Shown here: in pieces, positions 38,101 through 49,000 of the stretch
How positions within the stretch are numbered: the first letter of the stretch is position 1
How the letters are laid out: every line of letters begins with the position of its first letter
Assembly: GCA_008508345.1 (NCBI GenBank)
Contig: QNGE01001300.1
Location: 27,801 to 91,800, forward strand
From: Paragonimus westermani
Lineage: Eukaryota; Platyhelminthes; Trematoda; Plagiorchiida; Troglotrematidae
Reading direction: 5' to 3'
Length of the DNA stretch: 64,000 nucleotides
Made by a program: the position numbers and the translations under genes
The notes under the pieces: generated by a model
Told to the model about the DNA's origin: nothing
Seen by the model: only the letters and a program-made list of their open reading frames with translations
Database searches by the model: none

Positions 38101-40874
38101 ATACAAACGTGAGAAACATAACTTTCAGATAGTTGGTCCATTTCCGTGAATGTCTTTTCATATTTGAGCTGCAAACTTTCTACGTTGAGTACGGACACCA
38201 TTGGATTGTAGTGTAAGTAGACTGGTAGCTAATGTGTGGAATTCTTTGAAGATAGTGTTCTAATTGGCTGTGAACAGTTGTTAACATTTCATCAATGCAG
38301 ATGAAAAACATACGGTTCAGCGATTTGAACGGACCAACCGTGCGTCTTTTTATTCGAGATAAACATTAGAGCAGCTTGGCACCAGGCACATTTATAAAGA
38401 TACCTGCAAACTTACATAACATTACTTATCGCACTCGGACCGAACCCAACGTAAGTCACAATTCAATTAACGGAGGAAGTCGCCTGCTACTAACCCCATC
38501 AAATTTAATTGTTTCAACCGATGACACCGAAATCTACATTAGTAGAGCAGAGTAGACGAGGTAAACTCTAGTTAGGTCTCACCCAGTGCTATTCATAATT
38601 TGCAAGTTGATTTTCAAGTAGTGCGCCTCGCTTCCCACTTGACGGTGTTTAATACATTTCACACAAAAGGGTAGTATCCTTTCAAAAATTAATCACCTAT
38701 ATTTTGAAACGTTCAAGATGCAACATCACTTGGCTCCTTAACAGCATTTGATAAATTTTTTGCCGTGCACATTTTTACAATTTCAGTACGTGTTCTACGT
38801 AAGAGCATGTAAAATTGTGTTTGAGGAATAAAGCAGATTCAGTTCGGTTTCTAAAATTTGCGTTGATTCTGCATGGAACTTATTCCTAAGACAACCAAGG
38901 TCAGCGTACTCAAGAGCATGGGGGCGAAGAAACCATCTAGTACAGTCCTAGGTGATATTTATATAATCAAGCTGTAGAGTAACGCTTTACATGGTTAGAG
39001 ACCTAAGTACCTCACCAGATTAGGAAACAGTTTTCCACGACGAAAGAATTAACAAGTGCATTTTTACATTGAACAACTGTTGACGCTATTGAAAATCAAC
39101 AGGTACCAATCAACAAGATTGCAGTATTCACACTTTCACGTTTGTGATAATATACATGTCTGGCGTATTTTACTCTTAGAGACAACCAGAATCTACCAGT
39201 TTTAATTTAGTAAGTCAACCTCTTTCATCACGGCAATTCCCTGAATTTAATTCGAAGCTAAATTACAGTAGGCATGAAAAGATGAGAAATATAAAATTTC
39301 CAAAAATGGGCTAATCTCAGTATAAATGAATTGAATAAAAATTAATCAAATCAGTTTGACATCCAATTTGAAAATTCTTAGTCATCACGGAAGCTATTAT
39401 GAGCTAGTAGTCGGCGATAAATTAACTCAAGTTTCAGTCTACAGCGAATGGATCACACTGATAATTTCCGGAATTAATAGCGCCTTCCTGTTCCACTGAT
39501 AAACCTGAGTATAGTTTCGCCTTTCCCCGCCTGACCCAGATAACCGCTGAGGCGCAATGTATATTTTATATGCACAAACCATCATCTCTCTCTCAAGTTC
39601 CTCAGTTAAGCGAACAAAGTTAATTACCGTGAACTCTGTCCATAGTTGAAAACGAATTAAATTTGTTCGGTGGTTCACATATTCTGAATGTGACCTCTAT
39701 ATGCTAGTAGATAAACAAACTTTTTGCAATTGCGACCATTTTCATCAACAATGACAATGAATAGGTGGGCCATTATTCTGTGGTTTTGAAACTGTGAAAG
39801 AAGGTAGCTTGCAGCACGCACTTTTTCTGAATCGCGTGCTTGAAGAGAACGGAGAACTTCCATCTGACCACTACATACAGACTTTACCTTATAGGCTGTC
39901 AAACATTGTATACGGTTGTAGGTTGACATGGATCGTACGCATTGTTGTTGCTTTGACGATTTCGTATGTAATCTCAAGGCGTATTTTGTGTATATAAATG
40001 TTTCCGCATTACTTATACACCTTGCCCTCCGAAACGTGCATTTCGATGACGGGCTTATTTCCCGGGATTTGCAATTTCGCCACTACCGCACCGATTTTGA
40101 AACCAGTAACGAGCGTGCTAGGAGTCAACCAGGAACAGTGGTAACCTAATACTTGTCACACGTATTGATCAGTCATAGGCAACCGGTTACACCCACTAGG
40201 GTTCGGTAAAAGTAGTATTCACGACCCAGGTCAATTTACTTGAACTGCTAGTGTCTGCGATTTTGTCTAAGTGAGCTGATGACTGGTAGCAAGGTGACGA
40301 AGGATTTTATGTGGCAAGTTGTCCTTCATCACTCCTACTTGATTAACAACGACATAAACGTCGTGATCCGGAGTTAAACAGTTTTTAATGAGCCATTGGG
40401 TTTTCCACATTCACCGAGTATCATTCAACAGCAGGTGTGCTAATATATTTTTTGAATCAGTCCATCAAACAATGTTGGGTCAAAGTCTCAGGCATTCTTT
40501 ACGTTTGAAATATTTCTGGAACAAGAGAAAATCCACGTGATTCGCTGATCGGCGGAAACGTAGATGTTAATTTTCCACTCAAATTAGACCAGGCAAATGC
40601 ATCTGAGTTGATAATTACATTTTGTTTCTGCATTAGGTGAGAAATTTTGCGTACTTCTAATTATGCTGTCAGGTGCGTCAACTAGCAACAGTTCTGTGTG
40701 ATTTCATGAAGGCTGAATAGTATTTCCTGTTCGACTCCGGTTCATTAGAAGATATAATTCGCGACCCAAAAAGTCTCTGTATCTATCATTTTAAGTCAAT
40801 CAACACTGCATCTGTTCCGTCGCTAATTGCACTATTTTGATTTAAGGTGTAGAGTGCTTCTAAGCTACTTTTAA
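35111..40874. other. Long non-coding stretch, no gene recognised
   Basis: No coding exon, structural RNA or mobile element was recognised on either strand between the gypsy-type remnant and the SINE. Open frames are short and unremarkable. Confidence 0.5.
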
Positions 40875-41126
40875 TTACTGATGAGTAGTCGGGGATTTGG
40901 TTTATTTTCAAGCTGACCATCACCCACATTTGATCGCAGCGTTCGCATTCAGATAGACCTTCCAGCCAGCCTCTTTCGAAAAAAAGCACTAGACTCGAGT
41001 TTCGCTCTCATTAGAGCTCATCAGTAGTGCATATCCTTGCCACGGCCGAGATTTGAATTCCGGCCAATCCAATCATGAGGCAACCGTGTTAACCACTGCG
41101 CCATTGACCTCACATTAGGCACGACC
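40875..41126 (-). mobile_element. Near-complete tRNA-derived SINE encoding a hammerhead ribozyme
   Basis: This is the best full-length copy of the family, about 252 bp on the minus strand. From 5' to 3' it has: a head starting GGTCGTGCCTAATGTGAGGT; Pol III A box GGCGCAGTGG and a B-box-like AATTCAAATCT; the sequence CGGCCGTGGCAAGGATAT; a complete hammerhead (40986-41030); a spacer with CGAAAGAGGCTGGCTGG; a 3' region with GAATGCGAACGCTGCGATC; and an end in CCCCGACTACTCATCAGTAA. The element has no protein and would depend on a LINE enzyme. A possible 5-bp duplication (AATTA) flanks it, but this is weak. The architecture matches the Smalpha SINE type of schistosomes. Other members in the window lie at 3423, 15955, 31697 and 52764. 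Confidence 0.88.
40986..41030 (-). ncRNA. Type I hammerhead self-cleaving ribozyme (intact)
   Basis: The minus strand gives GCACTA, CTGATGA, stem II GCTCT-AATG-AGAGC, GAAA, a minimal stem III around TCGA, then GTC and TAGTGC. This is identical at all 45 positions to 31929-31973. Stem I closes with six Watson-Crick pairs and stem II with five. Cleavage is predicted between positions 40992 (C of GUC) and 40991. The ribozyme sits directly downstream of the tRNA-like head, so self-cleavage would split the SINE transcript into a head fragment and a tail fragment. Confidence 0.88.
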
Positions 41127-44100
41127 GAATTATCAAATCTTTGAATTGATTAAGCGTAATCGATTTAAAAATCAAACAGACTAGTTTTCATGGGCATTTA
41201 CGATAGAGAAGCGAGCAACCGATTCTGCACAGAGTTTCTCCCGAGCACATTTCGGTACATTTTAACAGGTACATACTGCAATCTGCGGGTTTGTTTACCA
41301 AAGTTGGATGGACATTTTAAAACCAAAGAACAACATCAACAACTACATCAAAACATACAGCCGCATCGATGCCTATCAGTTACAAGGGAAATCTGGTGCC
41401 GATGGACATATCTGCTTTCGTTTGTCGTCGTTTGCTCAATGTTAACATGTCAAACCCAATTTAACCTCGAGAAGGTATTTTGGACGCGGAGGCGGTAGAG
41501 ATTACCAAGTGGAAGTCAGCCCTCCACATACAGGAAGGCTTATTCATCAACATCAGATTTATCTGATAAATGATAAGCACTGATGCAGATGTGTTTGAGT
41601 GTGAGGAGTTTTTCTTGGCTTCACAATGTTTATGGAAGTTTGTTACATAAACCGCGGACTGCACTGCGTACCTGATGAGACACAGCGCTGTGTACTCGGC
41701 AGGTAAATTGTGCTGAGAACTGTTTCTGACTAGTGTGATGTAATGATGTTTTTATGCTATCTCATCTTATATAGTAGCGCCACTGAGTAATTTGAGCACG
41801 AGGAAGTAAAGCAATCGTTTGAAATAGTGTAAGCGGCGAACAAAAACAAGGTGTGATATACTTAACTTTTTTAGAAGATAAAATTAAAACACCGCTATGG
41901 TTTCTATCTCGGCAGCAGACTTTGCAAACAAATACCACTTGGATCTGACGGCTTTCAAACCAGCAGGACTTTGCAACGACAAGAGAAAAATCCGAAAGAA
42001 CTATACAACAGGTGTTACTCATATAAACCCTCATCAAGTTGTGGGTCTATGTCGTGAGCCGCCCAGTTTTGCGAGGTTTTGCGTACGAGTGTGGGAATGT
42101 GGATTTTAACGTGGGAATTTGTGCACCAGACCTTTCTACGCACACACTTAGACGAACTTGTAAACGTTACACTTAACGGGAATGACACAGGCTGTTGTTA
42201 CACTTTTCTGTTACTATTGATACCTCTAGCAGATGACTATATGACTTTTGCCAGAAAAGTCATTCATTCAGTCAATACCTCCCAATCAATTCCACTGGAG
42301 CTTTACTCCCATTATTCCGGTCCACTGCACCAATCATCAGCACTGAGAGATTATTGTCTAGCCAACTGAAAAGAGTGGGTTGAACATTTCGTTCAAAACA
42401 GCAATAGTTTGAACAAGAAAGTTTTAATGACTATTTTGCTCACTCGGAATGGCAAGATTGTGAAGTTGCTAACGCTCTCAATATGTGGTTGTTACATTGC
42501 TGTAGCTTTAGGAACCCAAAATATTGACCAGTTAAGTTAATTCGCTCAGTCACCTTATCTGAATCCATTTAAACGTACACGGAGCACCTTGGTTATATAG
42601 GTTCGAGAACTAAAGGATTGTAGATGCTTTCAGAGGTATGAAAACGTTCACTAGTGATTGTCGCGACAATAATCCCCAATACGGAACAAATGATCGGTTC
42701 GGTAATCTTCGTAGAAGATGGGCTGCATCGGGTAACAGTGAACTATGAGTTAAACCCTCTCCTTTGTCATGGCAACTTCATACTTGCCCTACTACTTCGC
42801 ATATATAACTATGTGCGGTTCAGTGATATGGTGTTAATCCAAGCGTATCTGTGAGCAACCTATCGGTTCGTGTCTACAGAGCCAACCGAAGAAAGTGTCG
42901 GTAATCAACAACAATCGGGAACCCAATTAAGTAATCCACATACGTAATAGTGATGAAATTAGCAGGTATATTATGCCCATGTATGATACACACATCTGGC
43001 CTGTGTAGTTGCATCTGTTAATACTTGTGATCATTCTATGTATGACCTTCTTACTCATTTCCAGCAGTATTCTTGGAACATATCAGTGTGACGGCCCTAT
43101 AATTTGAATCTGTAAATTAGTTTATCAAACGGCTTTTAGTTGCTTGGATTTAAAGTCCAATCAGATATGCGTCCCTGGAGGTGCTGATAAAAATTACTCG
43201 TCACATGTCACAAATACTAGGTCGACCACCTTCTTCCTACGACACTTCTCTTACATACTTGATATCATTCTTTCACTGTCTAAGGTGTGGCATGGAGTGA
43301 CTGCTTGCGATGTTCTCCTACGTTCGTGAAACTCACCTACTCTGTGTGGATGACGCGTTTTTCAAAAACCTGCGAGACTACAACGTAGTTCGCTGTTTCC
43401 TGTCATATATACTACGTTCGTTAATGTAACAACAAATGCTTAGTGTCAGTTGACACCCAGTTGTCAGGTCATACGTGGTATTAAAAAGTGCGTTGTCTCC
43501 GTCCCCAAATGGACGGGGTCTGGAACACGTGCACCTGCAGCCCGTTTGTTGAATACTCTTTATTTCCCTGTCACTCGATTTTTTCAAAGGATCGCCGTAT
43601 CCGCCGCGGACATACCTACCTAGGCACCGGATTCGAAATTGCCTATACGCTTGGATGATAACAGCGCGTTCATTTCAATTCTGACCTTAAGTGCTTGATC
43701 ACTGTAGAAGCGAATAATAAAATTAGAACTTCTTGCTATGTGGTCACACACTACGGAGTCCAAAATTACCACCTCAGAATCACACTCTTTAAAAAGGAAG
43801 AACAGAGGACAAGTGTACCTGATCGATCATCACGTGCGCTCTCAACTTTCAGTAATAGTCAGCTCATCAAGTATGTAAAGAACTATCCACAGAAGCGGTG
43901 GATCTCCGACACGTTTAAGTAACCTATTTTCACCAGGATCACAAGAAATCTGAGTGCCGCAGCACCCTTACTTTTACGAAGTTGTACTGCTGAAGAAACG
44001 TATCCATCGTTGACAAGGCTTTGTAAGTGATACGAAGGCAACTATTGAAATGAGGTAGGAAAGTATATTGACCGTTCACAAGACATTCGTGCTTACATGG

Positions 44101-45488
44101 TTAATAGACCTACAAATGTTTAGTGATTCCAAACGTACCGTGGAAGCAGTCGATCCAAAGCAGTCATTTTCACACAAAACTGGTATTTCTGAAAATACGA
44201 CAATATAAGCTTTGTGTTCGCGGACTTCACATAAGTGAACATATCAGTCTTTCTACATCACCGTGCACATCCTGATGACAGTCGGTTGACATCTGATTCA
44301 ACCAAAGTGTCTCGTAGGCTTAAGTCTACTCATGTAGTGGCACAAAAGCAATCAAGGTGGACGATGAGTAGGTGTGCGAGTTGAGGTGTTTTGTAAAGCC
44401 TGGTAATCTCAACAGACAAATCGAGATTCACTTTCCATCACCTTCATGGAAGGATATTTAGGTAACGGGTCAGAAGTCAGTGGACCTCGTCTTCAACCGA
44501 TGTCAGACAGGTTGGTATCTACCAGTTATTTCTGGGCCTGCCAGACTGGTTTGATTGAAGATTGAAAACGACATCTGAAACTGGTCACGAATTCTACATT
44601 CGCGATTCTGGTCTGGTATGTAGAGTTCGATGAAGTTACACTTTTTCAACACGTGCTCATCAAACAAATACCTGGCCAACAAGACCATCTCACTCCAACT
44701 AGTTCAACAGGTCAGCGGAGATGCATTGTTTTGATCATCAGTACGCACGCAGGTTGTCACAGCGCTGGAGGACTTGCTAAACTCTGACCTTTACGCTAAG
44801 AGTTTCCATTTAGGTACACCTGCTGAAAACTTTGCGCACTTGTTTGCGTCCCATACTGCAACCAATTGTCAATAATTGGTCTCTAAATTTCAGTATGCTT
44901 CACCGGGAAGCATTATGCCCATGCGATAGGGGCAATATCGGAGTAACTGAGAGGTTTACAGTCAACATCAGGTAAACACTTTCTTCATTTGAGGTATGAA
45001 AAATTTAATAAAAACAAGCTGCTCCATCCACCTCAAATGAGTAAACGTTGAACTACTGTAAATGTACGGGAGCATTAATTTGGCAAAAATCCCCGAACTT
45101 TCATATCAACTCCAAAGTGACCAACCGACAACTATTCGTGGCTTATTCCACCGGTGAATGAACAGTTCGAATGTCATTCTGCCCACTGCATCTTTTGCAG
45201 TCCCAGGAACAAGATTCTAGTTTCGCTTTCATTGGTACGCATCGATAGCGCATGTTAGCCCTACGGTCAAGGTTTGAGCGCCTACCATGATTTTTAGAGA
45301 ACGATTTGCTGTCCACTGTTTGGGTGACTTATTTGTGAGGCTCGCTATGTTCGCTGAAAGAGTGTACAGATTGGCCCACGTGAAAACAATCCTGTTAGTC
45401 ATGATAAGTGACCCCGAGACCATGTCTTCTATCGAAGGTGAACTCACAGAAGTCAGTAGACTGGGTCGACGACAATTTGAGTACTTCG
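41127..45488. other. Non-coding stretch, no gene recognised
   Basis: No host exon was recognised. It contains a tRNA-like Pol III box pair at 43629-43672 (minus) and a perfect 14-nt palindrome ACACAGCGCTGTGT at 41680-41693. Confidence 0.5.
43629..43672 (-). promoter_or_regulatory. tRNA-like A and B box pair (SINE head or tRNA relic)
   Basis: On the minus strand, TGAACGCGCTGTTATCA (43672-43656) resembles the A box and adjoining sequence of many tRNA-derived SINEs. ATTTCGAATCC (43639-43629), followed by GGTGCC, resembles a B box. The spacing of about 33 bp is right for a Pol III type 2 promoter. The T-arm does not pair properly, so this is not a working tRNA gene. It is probably the head of a second, unrelated SINE family or a tRNA relic. 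No body or tail could be delimited. Confidence 0.4.
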
Positions 45489-45640
45489 GTCGAAAATACC
45501 CATTGAAGTCATGAGAACGACAGAGTAGCGAACAAGACTTGTTTTCTGTGTTTGATCATCAGGCTAATTACAACACAATAAATATGAAAACAGTGACTAA
45601 TGTGAGTCAGATAAACGGTCAATATAGGTTAAGGACGACA
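45489..45640 (-). repeat. Repeat family R2, left arm of second inverted pair
   Basis: It begins GTCGAAAATAC and carries ATGAGAACGACAGAGTAGCG, AACAAGAC, CAGGCTAATTACAACA and AACGGTCAATATAGG. It aligns along its full length with 14823-14972. It ends at the assembly gap, and a reversed copy lies on the far side of the gap. Confidence 0.75.
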
Positions 45641-45790
45641 NNNNNNNNNNNNNNNNNNNNNNNNNNNNNNNNNNNNNNNNNNNNNNNNNNNNNNNNNNNN
45701 NNNNNNNNNNNNNNNNNNNNNNNNNNNNNNNNNNNNNNNNNNNNNNNNNNNNNNNNNNNNNNNNNNNNNNNNNNNNNNNNNNNNNNNNNN
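45641..45790. other. Assembly gap (150 N)
   Basis: A run of exactly 150 unknown bases. It sits between two inverted copies of repeat family R2, which is a natural place for an assembler to break. The true length and content are unknown, and open frames that cross it are artefacts. Confidence 0.98.
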
Positions 45791-46009
45791 GAATTCGATT
45801 GAATAATCCACCGTTGTGCGCACAAAAGCGCTTTGTTCAGGCGTTGAGGTTGCCATGGCCAAACATCCACACCACGACTGATCAAAACACCATGGTTCCA
45901 GTTACGTCATAATGGTGACGTAATCGTATCAAAACGTCGTCTCCGTGTGTGCCTATGACGTGTCTGACCTCACTTGAACTTGCCATTTGTTTTGTTCGCT
46001 TTCCCATGA

Positions 46010-46099
46010 CAACTCTGTTTCATATAAATGTTATGTATTTGGCCTGATGATGAATAACCGAAAACGAGCTTGTTCGCTACACCATTTTTCTGAAAATGG
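46010..46099 (+). repeat. Repeat family R2, right arm of second inverted pair, with hairpin
   Basis: The plus-strand text TTTCATATAAATGTTATGTA, TTGGCCTGATGATGAATAAC and CGAGCTTGTTCGCTAC matches the reverse complement of 45489-45600 in order (...TGTTTTCATATTTATTGTG, TAGCCTGATGATC, GTCTTGTTCGCTAC). A clean hairpin, CCATTTT-TCTG-AAAATGG (46082-46099), follows at once and may mark the element end. A weaker match may start as early as 45958. Confidence 0.6.
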
Positions 46100-49000
46100 A
46101 TAGAATACCACCAATTTTGAGCGATTTTCTAGTTTCACTGAGCAACCTAACTTTACTGACACCAGATGTTTTTTGATGTCTGTCGGGAAAAAACCGAATA
46201 GCAATGTAAAAAGTCCAATTCAGTAACGGAAATTTTTTGCAGTTGATTGCTGAAATCTTCGTAAGTTGAGAAGTTTTTGTGTATTTCTCAAAAAAAACGA
46301 AGTTTCCTACCGAACGCAGAAGACGAAATTTCTCATTTTAATAGAATTATTGTTGTGATTATTCTGTCCGCTGTCCAATTTTTTATTTCACTCGCCAGTT
46401 GATCTCTCGTTACACAACTGCACTGCATAGTGAACACTCTTTCGCCAAATCAAAAATCAACTGGTATGCGTCAAGTGAAAATAAGCGAACAAACGTGGAA
46501 CTCTCAAAATCCGAACATTATCCGTGATATCTTGCACTCGCACATGAAATGCAACAAGTTCTGTAGATTGATAGGTATACATGAACATGGATATTATTAT
46601 GCTGACAGCCAGTTACTACTAATTACACCCAGCATCAGCATTAAGGACCCCCATTTAAAATTGTTACACTCGAGGCATAACTATACGGTATTACTCTTGC
46701 CCTACCACCGTCCCTTCTTCGTGAACAAAGGCCCAAATCAATTCACATGTATCACTCCAATGCACTTCAGACTTTTGGTCCTAATAACTACCTCGGTCGA
46801 ATGCATTTCTCCACTCTTCCTCTACTGATTGGTTGGTTGGCTGACTGAATGACTGGCTAGTTGGTTGGTTAACTGATTGTAGGCAAATGCCAGCAACTCT
46901 CAGCTGTAATCTAATAGTGCAGCATGAGTTAGAAGTATAACTCGGGAATGGATGGATAACCTGTCTCCTTGATCTAAACCAAACATTTAGCTGTGCAAAA
47001 TGAGTGCCCCCAGAAATCTCAGCAACAAAGTGAACCACAAACTATTACTTAGCGATCATTTAAGCACATAATACATAAAACTATAATGAAGGTTAGACTG
47101 ATTTTTCCGTCCTATTAGGTTCCGAGGCTTTCTGTTTTCAATTTACTGAGCTGAATGTTAACAGTAGATTATCTTCGAAAACAGCTGTGCTCGAGTTCAT
47201 CATGTAGGTGGTTTAGTACGTTGAAATTACAAAATAACTTAATTGTTAACTGATTTTGAAATATTTGAGGAAGTTAGGGTTACAGTACCTGAATTCTGAT
47301 CTTCTCTAGCTGAGTATAAAAAACATGCTACGCATGCAGTATACAACTGCGTTGCACATCCATATTATTCATAGTTCAACCTGTAGTAAATTGGCTGCAA
47401 CAGCAGCGCGACTAAGCTCTAACCATTTTTTTCATCGCCTTCTGTTGAATTGTGCGGTGATCTGTAGATGAAACATGCCAAGACACCTATGTTTAATTTG
47501 CTGATTAAAATAGTATGATAAACGTTGGTAATTGTTGTCACAAACCACGTCATACTCAACTAACCTTTTCAAACAACATAGTCGGTTGCCTACCTGGTAG
47601 GTTACATCTTTCTCGAATAGCAGGTTTGCTAAATTTGAGAGCTAATTTTGATTTGTACCAAAGACCACTGAGAAAAGAAAATAGTGAAAACGTACAACGC
47701 ATATAAAACAGGGGAATGTTGAATAATGTTTGGTCAGTTAGAAAACTACCAAAGAACTTCGTGACTCACACATGCCATCTAACTATTGTGGTTGTCATTA
47801 TTGCGAATGCTATGAGCAAACGACGTTTAGCTGGCTGTATTAAAAGGATCTCGCCACATAATTTCATGTTTCTTTGTGTCCCTGAACTCCGTCCGTCTTT
47901 TACTCTTATGCATTTTCTATCAATCTGCATGAGCTCGTGTCTTCGAAGCGTACAGTTTGTTTCTACTAATTACAGCACCGACGCATTCACGATAGTTGAA
48001 TTGCAGATACATCATTAATCGACTTACTGCACGCACTTCTCAACATTACCTCCCCTGTCACCTAATTCCCGCAACCGTTTACGACCACACGTTCATCACA
48101 TCTAACCAACCATTCAACACTTCGGATTAAAGAGTTCAAATGGAAGCACAGATCGAATGGTGGAGAAATAGAGCGAAACTGACAAAAATCATCGAAGAGA
48201 CATTTAATGGGTGGCCCACACTTGGGTTAATTACATTCGACAAAAATGATAAACTCTACGCCGATGATGATTTCGGGCACACGAGATCTACAGCTTTTAT
48301 CGAATTTGGAAGTCTCGCCGGATATATGGCTACCAGATAACAACACTGGAAATTCTTAGTGACTTGTTGCCTCAGACTAGTAAAATATTCAAAAGCAACG
48401 TTCTTTCCGTAAGACATCACCAATACAAGACAAGTCAACCAGTCATGAGGAACTGACGTCAAACTCGTTGAGTAACATAGGCAAATTGAGCAGTGGCAAG
48501 TTCATAGCCCCTAAAGACATTCAGTAGGTTGCCACACAACCACCAGTACAAAAACAATAATGCTGGTGATTGTTTTACGCAGATTTATTTTCTATCTCGC
48601 CTGTCAACGGGAAAGCTAAAATTTCGGCGTTGTATTGCAAGAACCTGCATAACTAATGGTTTCAGTTCCGTTTACATACCGTGGTTTCTCATGATACGTC
48701 AGTTGGTGTATTTTCTGGACTATCCAAAACAGTGTCGCCTGTATGGTGACATTTTTCTTGAGACGACTGTGTAGCAATAGTGTATTGACGAAACACCATG
48801 ATTTCAGTGCATTCCAAGATGTTTCGAGTTTTTTTTAATTACATCACTACTGCGTTATGAAAGTTATAATGGCCGCTGTACAGGAAATTTTTGTTTCATT
48901 CTCGACAATAGGCGATTGTTTATTTCTGAACATGCGGTTCACTAGTTTTTCCAGTACTTTTGGTAGTTGATAAACATCGTTTGCCTGAAAGAAGAGCATT

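Noticed and set aside
41672..41693. CTGATGAG followed by the perfect palindrome ACACAGCGCTGTGT, like a hammerhead stem II
   Set aside because: GAAA does not follow the stem, and there is no cleavage triplet or stem I partner.
48140..48340. Plus-strand frame with the string YADD, as in reverse transcriptases
   Set aside because: None of the flanking reverse transcriptase motifs is present. A four-residue match is expected by chance.
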